64,000 nt of DNA from Agapanthus africanus (taxonomy: Eukaryota > Streptophyta > Magnoliopsida > Asparagales > Amaryllidaceae). The notes below the pieces were generated by a model. It made no database searches. It worked only from the letters and a program-made list of their open reading frames with translations, and was not told the DNA's origin. The stretch spans positions 317,116,361 to 317,180,360 of the forward strand of contig JASDDO010000006.1 of assembly GCA_030015575.1 (NCBI GenBank). The letters are read 5' to 3'. Made by a program: the position numbers and the translations under genes. Shown in pieces: positions 1-10,623 of this stretch. Within the stretch, counting starts at the first letter, position 1, and the number at the start of each line of letters is the position of its first letter.

Positions 1-547
1 ACTGGGCGTAGGTGGGAGGAAGGGACTGGAGAATAAGGTCTGTATAGAGCTCATTATCCAAAGTCGTCCCAAGGTCTGCGAGCTCTTCAATATAGCCGAT
101 CATCTTTAGGACATGTTCACCTACCGATGACCCGACAACCAACCTCGCTCGAAACAAGTTCTTAGAGGTCTCGTATCTTGCTATACGAGATTGCTCTCCA
201 TAAAATTCCTTTGTATGGAGAAATATGCCATCTAGGGACATATCCTCGTACCTCCTCTGATGTTCATTGTTCATTGAGGCAAGCACGATGCACTTGGCTC
301 TCGCGCAATCTAAATCCTAGGTTTTGCGGATTTCCTTATCCGCATTGCTGGATTTGGGACCAGGGACAGCAGGTGCCGTAGCGGTGAGGATGTACCCCAA
401 TTTGTCATAGGTCAAAGCCATTTTGACATTCCGCAGCCAATCTTTATAGTTTGGCCCTGTCAGTATATTTTTCTCTAAAAGTAACTTAAGTCCAGTCATT
501 TTCAGGGTCGCTGCAATTAGGAGAGAGAGAAGAAAACTCTTTAGCAT
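1..547 (-). pseudogene. gag: Ty1/copia gag, 5' part, one nonsense codon
   Basis: This is the N-terminal part of a copia Gag, the nucleocapsid precursor that packages element RNA. On the minus strand it contains the typical core with G-P-N-Y-K-D-W-L-R-N (near 450-420), and later I-A-R-Y-E-T-S-K-N-L-F and L-P-P-T-Y-A-Q, as in the UBN2/gag-polypeptide family. One in-frame TAG at 317-319 breaks it, at a place where related Gags usually have Trp. Otherwise the frame stays open to the window edge, so the gene continues outside. The first ATG at 547 gives a hydrophobic start (F-L-L-S-L-L-I) unlike Gag; the internal Met near 499, just before T-G-L-K, is the more likely start. It lies about 2 kb downstream of its own PBS (2511-2523). 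Family assignment is from recognition of the motifs, not from a search. Confidence 0.8.
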
Positions 548-2510
548 GATACTCTTGCAAGTTTAGAGTGGTTTTTAGTTTATCTAAACTGGATGGCTCC
601 CACTGTTTCTCGAATCCTTCCTCAAACCATAAAAGAAGAATTAGCCAGGACTATTCTCACCGTACAATACTTGCTTAACCGTTCAGCCAGGCCAGTGTCG
701 ATACTTCGAGGGAGGTTTTCCAACGCTTTCGCGAAGTTCCTTAATTAAATAACCTCTTTTCTCTGGGGGCGTAACCCCGCTGACACTTTTCTGGACACCT
801 ACTAGGTTTATAGCATTGATCGTTAAGTGACGAATATCCTGATAAGTAGCATATACTCACAGTAGGATCGGGATCCAAATATCATCGTATGATAATGTTG
901 AAGGAATCCTACCAACATTCATCAAACTCCAAATGGTATGCATCTCTTCGCAAATTTCAGTTTCTTTAAAAATTCCCGATATATATTTTTGCCCCATGCT
1001 CTTATGACCTTGGCGTTAGGTCAAAATGTCATAAGTCACATGTCAAGTTCTACCCATCATTATCTTGTCAATTTGAACCCATCCGTATATATCCTTGACG
1101 TTCGGCCAAAATGATAATACGACTGTCCCAAACTAACTCATCTATCTATGCAACAAATGAATACCCAGTAGCTACCAAACACTATGCCTTGGCGTTAGGT
1201 CAAAATACATAGCTTGAATACTACTGAATACCCAGATGAAATGACGGAGGGCTACGAATGGTTTTGGCGAAACCGTGAACGTAGTGAACTTGATATAACC
1301 GAAGGAACCTGATAGCTTTTAAAAGGAGTGGTTAAAGCTCCGCATTTAAAAATATCTGTTTTTAAAATTAACCGAGTGGTTTCTTTTAAATTGTTCCAAC
1401 GATTTAAACTTTGGTTTGTTTTTCTTTGCATTATAGATAATGCGTTCCATCATTAACCTATCATTGCAGAAAACAACGAAAATACAACGTCCTCTTATGC
1501 CATCCGCATTCGCCACGGGGTCCCGTCATCACCCGTTAGGTTACTTAACTAACGACAGAGCGGGGGCTGGGCTAGCGCGGGTGTAAAACATAAGTGACGT
1601 CTAAATAGCTATCATATATATAGATATTTTACATTCGTCTGACGCAATGATATACATTCCAGAACACAGATAAACAATATTGGATTTGCAAGCAATCTGT
1701 ATTTCTTTTGAGCCTGCAAGAAAAGACAGATTACACAGTTGTGATGAATAGCCGTTACCCCACCCTCGACCCCTACGGGTACGGCAAACCACCCGCCCGG
1801 CAGTTTGTGTACCCCACCTTGGGTCAGTCCTAGGAGCAAAAACAGTAAAATGAAATAATACAACGGTGGCTACAACCGCAACCTGGATATGCCCCGCAAA
1901 AATAATATTACAACAAATTACATTTACAACAAATGAATTAAATAATAACCCATTGCATAACCCCGGCTAAACACCACAACAGTCCAATACAGTTCATATG
2001 CACAAACAGATAAAACCATTACAGAAATGTGCAACCCCCTGCCAACCGACATACTAGCAGTTAGGGAAGGTTTACGAACACATTAAACAATCACAGATAT
2101 AATCCAATATGCAAATACTGTACAATTTCGATCGATTAAACATCTTTAATATTGCTCCAAAAACTGCTCTGTAAACTGGAAACCTGAGCAAAATTAAAAT
2201 ATTCCAGAAAACACCAAATACCAGAGAGGACCCACACATGAAAAATGAGTCCATGACTCGGCAACTCGGCCGCGGAACAGCGGCGGATCAGTAGGGATCC
2301 GCCGCGCTTCCACTGCTCTTTAGCCGATTCATGGGCTCAAATTTCATGGGTGTTCTCCTGGCCCCTTTTCAAGCTTTCTGAGCAACCCTGAAAAATTTTT
2401 GGACTTCATTTAAATTTCGACAGAAACTTGACAGTTTTAGGGTTTTCCGGCTTCGTTTTTCCGTTCGAAATTCGTACAAATTTGCAATTAAGTTATTTAT
2501 TGTTTAGTGA
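548..2510 (-). other. Long untranslated leader of copia element K1
   Basis: This stretch lies between PBS and gag of the minus-strand element and has no credible ORF. It is homologous, in reverse orientation, to the leaders at about 34000-34990 and 46550-47285. All share a block that reads CCGTGGCGAATGCGGATGGC on the other copies, then a region with repeated 'ggcgttaggtcaaaat' phrases (1005-1205) and the ggatcccgat box (about 867). Leaders of about 2 kb are unusually long for copia elements. A perfect 10-bp GC hairpin lies at 2280-2305, about 205 nt from the PBS. Confidence 0.75.
2280..2305 (-). other. GC-rich 10-bp hairpin in K1 leader
   Basis: Arms GCGGCGGATC (2280-2289) and GATCCGCCGC (2296-2305) are perfect reverse complements around the 6-nt loop AGTAGG. 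A further GGCCGCGG lies just beside it (about 2268-2275). Equivalent GC inverted repeats occur at similar distances from the PBS of the other elements here. A role as RNA dimerisation or packaging structure is inference. Confidence 0.7.
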
Positions 2511-2523
2511 GGCTCTGATACCA
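2511..2523 (-). other. Primer binding site (tRNA-iMet type) of K1
   Basis: The minus strand reads TGGTATCAGAGCC, the classic plant copia PBS complementary to initiator tRNA-Met. One base separates it from the LTR edge at 2525. It fixes the orientation: the 5' LTR is to the right and the coding region to the left. Confidence 0.9.
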
Positions 2524-2524
2524 C

Positions 2525-4420
2525 TGTAAGTCGATGTACTACACCCCAATACTTATGGGGAGGCGGAATTTTCAAAAACAAACTTGTTAAGTGAACGAAC
2601 ATCGACTAACCGTTTGAATCGAAGCTAAACTATAAATAACCAAACACAAAGTGTTTCTAAACTACTGTGTTTAGGGATTATACCTAATGAACCAACTCCT
2701 TCGTCTTTAGGAACTCCTTGTTCTCCTCGGCCTTCTCGAAGTAGTAGACGATCCACCCGAGAGCAAAACTCCAAGCTTAGCCTCTAAACTTGAGGCAACT
2801 AACCTTCTTGGATTGCTAATCAAAGAAGATAGATTGAGATAGAGTGATGGTTATGGATTGTTTAGTCTTACTAACCCTTGTACTCAACTCATGAGAGGGG
2901 AGGATTAGTCTTTTGAAGAGAGAGAGCTTGAGGAGAGAGAAGGTGAGAATGATTATCAAATGAGAATAGTAAGTTATCATAATAAATATGAAGCATTCTT
3001 ATTTTTGAAGAAAAGAATAATACATAATGAATAAGCATGCTTCACAAATATCTAGTGGTGATTCATTGTCATGACTCATTAAGCATTTATCATGCATTAA
3101 TGATATGCATGAATCACCCCCATGACTCACTAAACTCATTTAATGCAAATGACACCTAAACCTCCTTAGTCACCACTTCTAGAAGCTTCTCGTACAATTA
3201 CGAGAACGTCCCTCCAATCCGCAAAAATACGGAAAATCTTTAGACTGTAAAAATCCAATAACCGGATACCAGTAACTGGCTTAAACCAAAGCCGACTGGT
3301 AAAAACTGTCCGAAAGTCGTACGCGCGTAAACGCACGTATGCGTCCGAACCCTTGTCGTAAAACCATACGACCTCTATATCGTTTCGCCTGGAGTAGGAA
3401 ACTCTCTGTGTGGGACTCTAGAGACTCGACTACTACGCTGGCAGTGGGTTTAACCACAGACCGCAAGCGGCACTAGCTGTACGTAACGGTCCCCAGGTAG
3501 TTGTCGATAAGAAGGCCGATGAGGAAACCCATCCGAACTCCTACTGAGCCTGCTGTGACAATCTCCATACAGTCCGGTCCGTTCGTCCAAGACTATCGCA
3601 TATCGGGCCTAGGGGGGCGGCAAGCGTCAGTCCCCTAATAGCGGTATAAGTCGTATCGGAGCGAAGCCCATTACACCCTGAGAAACTACTGGAACCTACC
3701 AGCAAATCTCGCTTGCCCTGACCAGGGACTTTGCGTAATGGCTCTCTGACACAGCGTGATATCTACTCCCAATACCGGGAGGGACGAATCCTGTCTAACC
3801 GCCACTGCCTCCAAGTGCTCGGGACTGCACCCAACTGCTACCTGTTTGCACGACTCCTTTGAGCCGTGGTAGGGTAGCAATCTAAGAACAGTGGGACACA
3901 CTCGAGGCAAAGTAGCAGTGTCAAGTCTGCGGACTATGCTGTACTCATGTCACCTGGGAACTGCTCACTGACGACTGGTATAAAACCAACCAACAGTTCC
4001 CTGTGAGTCCTGTCCGGTGTACCCGTAACCTAACGAGCACCTGCATACTATCTCCAGTACGACGTACTGACGGCTGTGGGACAGACCATCTCCCCAACTG
4101 GGATGAGAAGCGTACACACTAGTCTACTCCGGAGTATAGATACTCTGTCTCGATAATCCAACGACCAGGGACCTGAATAAGGATGTGCTTGTAGACTACC
4201 CAGCCCCCACTAGTGTGACTGCCATCACAACGCTGGTAGACAAGCAAGATCTTAAGAGCTCTATCAATACGTACACTCACATATTAAGATAGAAAAACCA
4301 AGTAGCATACTACCATGTTTAGCAAGACTGTTATATACATGTGAATATCCCAAGCTTCCATTAAGTAATATACAAACTAGTATGATACAGTAATGGCCTT
4401 CTAGAGCATAAACACTAACA
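2525..4420 (-). repeat. 5' LTR of copia element K1 (1.9 kb)
   Basis: The LTR starts TGTTAGTGTTTATGCTCTAG on the minus strand at 4420 and ends CTTACA at 2525, next to the PBS. It shares long blocks with the LTRs K2, K3, F and G: the stem-loop around GGAGTCGTGCAAACAGG (minus, about 3843-3870), the 'tctttagagtcccacac' block, and the 'ctagtctactccggagta' block. The partner LTR is outside the window. Flanking bases at the right edge are ATAAC. It interrupts LTR fragment T1. Confidence 0.85.
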
Positions 4421-5261
4421 ATAACTTGACTGAACCGAACCATGGATATACATCTATCTACATGATTCTCCAGTTATATCCATTTATTGATATCATGGTT
4501 TTGGCAAGTTATCCATCTATATACAATATACAATTCAAACAATATATCAATACAATCAAGATATCGCGGGGTTAATAAGGGATATATTGGTACAGAAGGT
4601 GTTAGAAGTGGCATGAGAAAGCAACCATAAGACACCTAACCTGAATTCAATCGCCGTTGTTCCGGGTATTATCACGGAGCCTTGTACTCTATATACCGTA
4701 GTCTCTGGTCTAGTGACACTCCTCTCGTATACACGGGCCTCTTCTGTACCAAGCTACAAACAACAGCGTTAACACTAAATACAACATTATAACAACATAA
4801 TACCACTTTAAAAGTTACACACACACACTCTCTCTCTCTCTCTATTCTACTTCTCCCTTATCTTTGGGACTTACCGAGCGATTTGTTCACTGACGACATT
4901 CTCTTTCTTCTTCTTTGGAATGTCGTCAGGTGATTCGGACCTTCTGGAGACAGAGCCCGGCAACGAGGACTTGGATCAGATAGCCTTTGACCCGGAGCTC
5001 TAGTTACTTGTACATTTCATTTCAATACTTTCCATTTCTGTTATGCCACTGTTTAGGCATTACTTTCCATTCCATGTATTTACTTTTCAGATGTATTGTA
5101 AAAAGAATGTTAATAAATAAAGTCGTTGTTCATTTACATTTGTCTCTTGTGTACATTTACTCTTATATTACTTAGATACACTTAGCGTGTTTATTTCAGA
5201 GTAAATACGTAGTGGCCTCGTCGCGTCCCCTTCGCCGTACACCGGGAAGCGGGGCGTGACA
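4421..5261 (+). repeat. 3' part of a Ty3-like LTR (T1), split by K1
   Basis: The segment ends GGGAAGCGGGGCGTGACA at 5261. The same terminal block, preceded by an 'aaataaagt' stretch, a 'cgcttagcgt' step and an 'aaatacg' step, closes T2 (43810) and T3 (59744). No PBS follows; copia RNase H starts immediately at 5262, so this is the end of a solo LTR or truncated element inserted in copia pol. Its 5' part would be left of K1, outside the window. A (CT)n run lies near 4829-4843. Assignment to the Tekay/Del-type Ty3 group rests on the terminal sequence style and is tentative. Confidence 0.7.
4890..5003 (+). other. LTR hairpin, 3' splice-site-like CAG, and 25-codon acidic frame (T1)
   Basis: Perfect 12-bp arms CTGACGACATTC (4890-4901) and GAATGTCGTCAG (4918-4929) enclose a pyrimidine-rich loop. 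The second arm ends in CAG/GTGA, which resembles a plant splice acceptor. From the TCA at 4926 a frame of 25 codons, rich in Asp/Glu and containing E-D-L-D-Q, runs to TAG at 5001-5003. T2 and T3 carry a frame of exactly the same length. In this copy an ATG at 4920 is in frame; it is not in the other two. Confidence 0.55.
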
Positions 5262-5989
5262 GTAAGTACTCTGTTGGCAGCTCATTTCAAATTTTCAGCC
5301 CGTTTATCACCGCAAACAGAGGATAAGATTAAGTATATGTCGAATGTTCCGTATTCGAATACAGTGGGTAGCATTATGTATGCCATGGTTTGTACCCGAC
5401 TCAACATTTCACATGCTGTTAGTGTGGTTAGTCGCTAAATGGTATATCCTGGTAAAGGCCATTACCAAGCTGTGAAATGGATTTTACGATACTTGCAAGG
5501 TACGTCTGATGTGGAGTTGGTATTTGGAAGGAACGACGGTTTGATTGGATTCAGCGATTCCGATTATGCAGGTGATCTTGACAGGCGAAGGTCATTCACC
5601 AGATATGTATTCTCTTTAAAAGGATTTGCCATCAGTTGGCGTGCTTCGTTACAGCCTACGGTTGCATTATCTATGACGAAGGTGGAGTATATGGCTGTTG
5701 CTGGGGCCGTTAAGGAAGCGATCTGGTTGAAAAGACTATTTTCGGAACTTGGTATTCAAAAGGATACCATAATAGTCTACTGTGATAGCCAAAGCACGAT
5801 TCACTATACAAAAGATCAAATGCATCATGATAGGACGAAGCATAATGATGTACGGTACTGGTTTGTTCAGTAAGTCATTGAAAAAGAAGAGATAGTTATG
5901 AAGAAGGTTGGCACAACGGATAATCCGGCCGACATGTTGACAAAGTCTCTTTCGGTTATTAAGTTTGAGTATTGCTTGAAGTTAATTGT
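5262..5989 (+). pseudogene. pol: Ty1/copia RT end and RNase H
   Basis: This is the C-terminal end of copia Pol. It begins in the RT-RNase H connection (V-G-S-I-M-Y-A-M-V-C-T-R near 5368-5402) and contains the RNase H D-S-D-Y-A-G-D box (near 5554-5574), the catalytic Glu in the K-V-E-Y-M-A-V stretch, and the C-D-S-Q-S box followed by R-T-K-H-N-D-V-R-Y. RNase H removes the RNA strand during reverse transcription. Two in-frame stops break it, TAA at 5436-5438 and TAA at 5871-5873. The frame is otherwise continuous and ends in a recognisable copia tail (A-D-M-L-T-K-S-L). Everything upstream was displaced by T1. It leads directly into the 3' LTR at 5990. Confidence 0.9.
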
Positions 5990-6612
5990 GTTAGGAATAT
6001 GTATGCCCTAGAAGCCATTATTGTATATTATAGTGGATGCTTGGACATATATATAGAAGACTCTCTGGCTCGACATGATAGTATACTATCTGGTTGCTCT
6101 TTATCTTAACATATACACTTGATTTAGTTTACTGTCTCTCTGATACATGTTGATAAAGCCCTTAGGATGTTGGCTTGACTACCAGGACTATGATACAGAT
6201 CATATTAGTGGGACTTGTGTAGTCTACAAGCACATCCTTTAACAGTTCCTAGACGAGAGTGTATCGAGACAAGGCATCAATATTCCAGAGTAGAATAGTG
6301 TGTACGTCTCATGACCCTGTATGGGGTGATGGTTGATCTCATAACCATTAGTGTTTGACATCAAAGATTGTACACATGTGCTCATTAAAGAATGGATACA
6401 CCGAACAGGACTCGCCGAGAACTCCTAGATGGTACTATACCTATCGTCAGATAGCAGTTCTCTAGTGACGCTTGTACAGATTAGTCTGTAGACCCGAGAT
6501 CGTCTTAGAGACTTATGTGGTTCCCACTCTGCTTTGATTTCCTCCCTACCACGGCTCAATGGAGTCGTGCAAACAGGTGGATTTTGGGTACAGTCCAGAG
6601 TCACATGGAGGC
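5990..6612 (+). repeat. 3' LTR of copia element K2, first part
   Basis: It starts TGTTAGGAATATGTATGCCC right after the copia pol tail, so it is the 3' LTR. The polypurine tract is poorly preserved. It contains the shared stem-loop CACGGCTC/GAGTCGTG (about 6550-6575). It stops at GAGGC (6608-6612), the TSD of element A1, and resumes at 26227. Confidence 0.85.
6608..6612. other. Target-site duplication GAGGC of A1 (left)
   Basis: GAGGC is repeated at 26222-26226. Joining across it rebuilds the copia LTR phrase 'catggaggcaatgagcg', parallel to 'catggaggcagtgagcg' in F (about 31230). This proves A1 inserted as one unit. Confidence 0.9.
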
Positions 6613-8093
6613 TGATTAATTGTGAAAAGTGTTTGTAGAATAACCGAAATCAATAACGGTGTCGCTTGTAGCTAGCCGAGATGAGTACGGGTCGTCCGCA
6701 GGGATGCGTGGAACTTTTAATTTTACTTTAGACGAGTTGAATAAAATAAACGAAGAAAGGAGAATATTTTATTTAAGATCTAAATTAATTACCGATGTAG
6801 ATTTTATATAAAAGGCATGTAGGGTTCGTTAGGATTTAGTAATCATGGATGACTAATAAAGATGACTTCTTTTATCAATTGATAGATTTAAAACTAAATT
6901 GATAGAGATGAATGAGGATTAGGGTTCTCGAAAGAAACTAGGATTTCCCCACTATTGATCCTTGTCCCTTCATTGATCTCTATTCATGTCTAGCCCTTAA
7001 CAAAACAATTGTTAATCTGATCTCAAATCGTGGTCGAGACTAGCAATAGATTGGTAGCGCGCCCGATAAGGATGTTAACGATTCTTTTGTTAAGGTTTAT
7101 AAACTTCATAAGACTTAAAAGAAGTTAAAATATTTTCTCATCCATTATTCTACTTTAATCCTACGAAGCCTAACAAGCGGAGCATTACTCGCGCATATTT
7201 TTAGAAGAAGAAGAAAAGATAGTTAAAGAAATCATAATGCAGAAAAATACAGAAAATAAATAATTAAACAAAATGATCTACCTTTATTAATCAACTTCAC
7301 AAGTACAAATGCTACGAATCTAGATTACAAGAAGAAGAAGTTGCTCTCGATCTCTGCCCCGTAGGAAGTAGATACTCCGTCGATTTTCATGTCGCCCTAT
7401 CATATTGAATCATGGACCTGTCGTGGATCTCTTGTTCTTTGACGGTAATTAGCTTTGTGGTAAAGGTGATGCCCTCTAATTTTAGCCCTCGGTACTTTAT
7501 ATAGCTCTCAAATCAGAAAACCAAGTTATCTAATATGACGATTTCCTAATATGGTGATTTCCATGTCTGGATTCTGAGTCTCTGCCAATATTGATTTTAT
7601 GATTTTAGCAGATTTTTGATCCTGATATCTTGAATATCTTGATCTCTTGACCTGAGCTAAATCTTGCACAATATCTTCATGAATAATGTTAGTACTATTT
7701 ATTAAATTAGAGAGAGTATGTTAATCACTATATATGATAATAAATCTTTAAGAAACTTGACTAAGAATATTTGATATGCTATGCATCTTTTAATTACTAA
7801 AATATTATGCATATATTTTGAAACATTATTCTAACCATTTGTATGATATTATTTCTTTTAAGAATCTTGATTAAAATATTTGATATGATATGCATATTTT
7901 CAATTACCAAAATTATATAAATATAAAATGCATATATTTTCCTTCATAATATTAATTATAATATATAAACATATGGTAAATAGTATTTTGCAGATAAATC
8001 CAAACATGTTCTATATTTATAATAAACACATTTAAATATTTAAGAAAAGTAAGGAAAATGTTATATCAAATGTGTAATATTTTCGACTGAACA
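6613..8093 (-). repeat. 3' LTR of A1 (1481 bp)
   Basis: The plus strand reads TGATTAATTGTG at 6613 and ends CGACTGAACA at 8093; on the minus strand this is TGTTCAGTCG...AATCA. A TATA box (minus CTATATAAAG) is at 7495-7504. It pairs with the LTR at 24738-26221. It carries two copies of a 16-bp unit near 7533-7562 where the partner has three. Confidence 0.9.
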
Positions 8094-8108
8094 AATACCC
8101 CAAACTTA
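8094..8108 (-). other. Polypurine tract of A1
   Basis: The minus strand reads TTAAGTTTGGGGTATT directly next to the 3' LTR. It would prime plus-strand DNA synthesis. A2 has AAGTTTGGGGGTA at the same place. Confidence 0.8.
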
Positions 8109-8212
8109 ATTTTGATCGTCCCGAGCAAACTTGTTATTCAAAAGAAGAAGAAAAAGAAAAGAAAAACTAACTGGCACACTTTCGTAGGCAACACGATTGC
8201 ACTGAGCACGTG
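8109..8212 (-). other. Distal 3' non-coding region of A1, left of A2
   Basis: About 100 bp of A1 lie between its PPT and the A2 insertion. It is homologous in reverse to A2's own 15410-15507 ('tgctcagtgcaatcg' block). It ends with ACGTG (8208-8212), the A2 target duplication. Confidence 0.75.
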
Positions 8213-9514
8213 TGTTCATAACATAATATTGCATTTTGTATTCCCCATTCTTATGCATTTTACAATAAAAACAGGTGCTTTTGACCCATGTCTGCTACAT
8301 GTTACAGGTTACAGGTTGTTGGAGCAAAAACAGTGAAAAACACAAAAGACGACACAAAAGAAGGACTTTTGACCAACAATTAAGAGGATCTTAGTAAAGC
8401 CCAGCAGAAGAACGGTTCACCATCAACAAGGCGACGCAAGATCCAAATTTACAAGAAAGACGGGTAAAAGATCCATTGCAAAGAGTTCACTGAAATCTGG
8501 AATTACTGCAGAAGCCCAAGTGGAAAAAGAAATAAAGAAATAAGAAGCCCAGAGTAACCTAAACAAGCCCAAGAAAATCCAAGCAATGAACCCATCATTG
8601 GGCCGCGGATCCGCGGCCCAAAGCCCACCAAGGCCGCGGATCCGCGGCTACTTGAAGCCCGTGCGCAAATCAAATTTTACCAAATTTTCGTGGCAGCTAT
8701 GGAAAGATTTTCTAGGGGTATATTTGTAACTTTAGACATGCGGTGCAATTGTAAACCCTAGGGTTTCTATTTCCTATAAATAGAACCCAAGACCTTGTAA
8801 TTTCTCATGCCTCTTCTCAATCAATAAAATTCAGAATTTCTGGGAGTAAATTTCAGATCTGTTCTTCTTGTTTGAAGGGAGCCGTCAACCTAGTAAGTCT
8901 TTTATTTCTTTTAATTATAATGTCTTCTCATCCCCTAATGAGCGAGTAGTCTCCTCGCTTGTTAGGGTTAGCCTTAGGGAAAGGGTTGAGAGATGAAATC
9001 TCTCGCCCCTTTCAATACCACCTTCACCTAATGAATTAGAACTTCACGCATACGAGCACAACCGCTCCCTGCGGCATCCTACCCTTCGAGGTAACGATGA
9101 ACCGTAGTATAAAAGGCCGGTTCCGCACGTTTTCCGTGAGGGTTAGGATAATTATCAACAAAGGTAGGGTACAAATCTAGAGGAAGAAATATCTTCCCAA
9201 AAGATTTGTATCCACTTTATTGATAATTAACTTAACACCTAATAGATCTAAAAAAGGAAGGTATTGAAAGCGGTGAGGAAAAATATTAATTTCCAAAACT
9301 TCCCCTAATCCTAACCCTAGCAAGATTCTTAATTAGATTAATTAGATCCAGTCTTTAGATTTTTATAAACCTACCAAAACTACAAATAGAATCAACTCGT
9401 TAAAACACTTTAAAGAAATTTACCCGTCTCTGTGGATCGACCCGCACTCACCGGCTAGCTGCGAAGCGACGCCGTTTTCTTGATTGCGGTAAACTCAAAT
9501 TTTTGGATTAATCA
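8213..9514 (+). repeat. 5' LTR of A2
   Basis: TGTTCATAACATAATATT at the start and TTAATCA at the end. The promoter TATAAATA is at 8775-8782 and a poly(A) signal AATAAA at 8823-8828, only about 40 bp apart, so R is short and U5 is long (about 680 bp). Two BamHI-centred GC palindromes lie upstream of the TATA box at 8598-8648. Confidence 0.93.
8598..8648. repeat. Pair of GC-rich perfect palindromes in U3 of A2
   Basis: A 24-bp perfect palindrome (half-site TTGGGCCGCGGA, 8598-8621) is followed by the 16-bp palindrome GCCGCGGATCCGCGGC (8633-8648). Both are unchanged in the other LTR (15909-15959). GC content is far above the surrounding AT-rich DNA. They are about 130-180 bp upstream of the TATA box. 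Confidence 0.9.
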
Positions 9515-9516
9515 AA

Positions 9517-9534
9517 TGGCGCCGTTGCCGGGGA
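9517..9534 (+). other. Primer binding site (tRNA-Asp type) of A2
   Basis: TGGCGCCGTTGCCGGGGA, two bases after the LTR. This 18-nt sequence is the known Athila PBS. Confidence 0.95.
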
Positions 9535-10623
9535 CGGCGTAATCTTTCTTTTTGTGAATTTTCGGGTTGATATAAATTTTAAAAAATTATAAAAATCTGA
9601 AAATATAAAAAAATATAAAAAAAAAATCAAATTTGATCTGTTTGAAGGGTGTATCTTTTGGATCTTGCAGGACAGCGAAGGATTTTCGGATCTGAAAAAT
9701 TACAGAGAACAAAACAGAAGTTGGTGCAGAAGAACAGAGGAAAAATTGGACAGAGAAGCAATACAATTTTTTTCAGAGCCTGAAACCCTAAGTCGGCCGC
9801 GCTTCAGCCGCATAGGGTGGTCCCACGCCACGGATCCGCGCTTGGCTGGCCACGTCAGCATACGAAATTTTGCTGGTTTGATTTTTCTCTCTCGCCTCTG
9901 CAACCTCCCATATATCTCTCTGTAAAAAATCTTTCTGCAGGATTTCTTTGCGTAAAAATCTTTTTTCCCTTCTAAATAACAGATTTCTGCAGGTTTCTTT
10001 GCGCCGCGCTAAAAAATTCTGATTGCAAGTGAAATTTTATTTGTTTTGCATAATTTAACCGGATTCTAAGGGGCTATTTGACCAAATCCAGATTGGGTGG
10101 GGATTTCATCACCCTTCCCAGGACCCCAGAAAACACCTAAAGCATTTTGCATCGACCACCTTTAATTAAAAAAGATTAGACTCAGACCTAAGGACGGCGA
10201 GCTCAATAGGAAAAGGACTAGGGTAGGCATCAGCCGTTTATCCTAACCGACATTGCGGTGTCTAGGCTAGTGGTTTTTAATTAGGCCCACTGTAGTGGTG
10301 GTTCCTTCCCACTTACCTGGCCGTATTTGTCCGTGAAGAGGCGGTTTGAGGTCTATTTCTAGCCCTAGTTAGGAGCTGTCTAGCAGACCTAGGCAACCCT
10401 AGATTTAGGCCTGATTGTGCATTGTGGTTGATACTTTTGTGTCACGAGTCCGTTTTCTAAAACCGTCTTGCAAAACCTTCCAATAAACAAAAAATAAAGA
10501 AAAAGCTTTTCAAAACTTGCAACTTGCCGCTAAGAAAACTTGCAAACTCACTTCCACCACTTCTTCTCACTGACGTTATCTTACCCCCACATTCTGTTTT
10601 CTGACTGCACTACCCTTTAGTGT
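9535..10623 (+). other. Leader of A2
   Basis: No credible ORF. It contains a degenerate GC motif pair (GGCCGCGC at about 9795 and GGATCCGCGC at about 9832) some 260 nt from the PBS. Further on are the blocks 'ggtggggatttcatcaccctt' (10096) and 'ccgtttatcctaacc' shared with the A1 leader (24000-24240). The frames at 9665-9925 and 9700-9903 overlap on opposite strands and look like chance. Confidence 0.7.
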
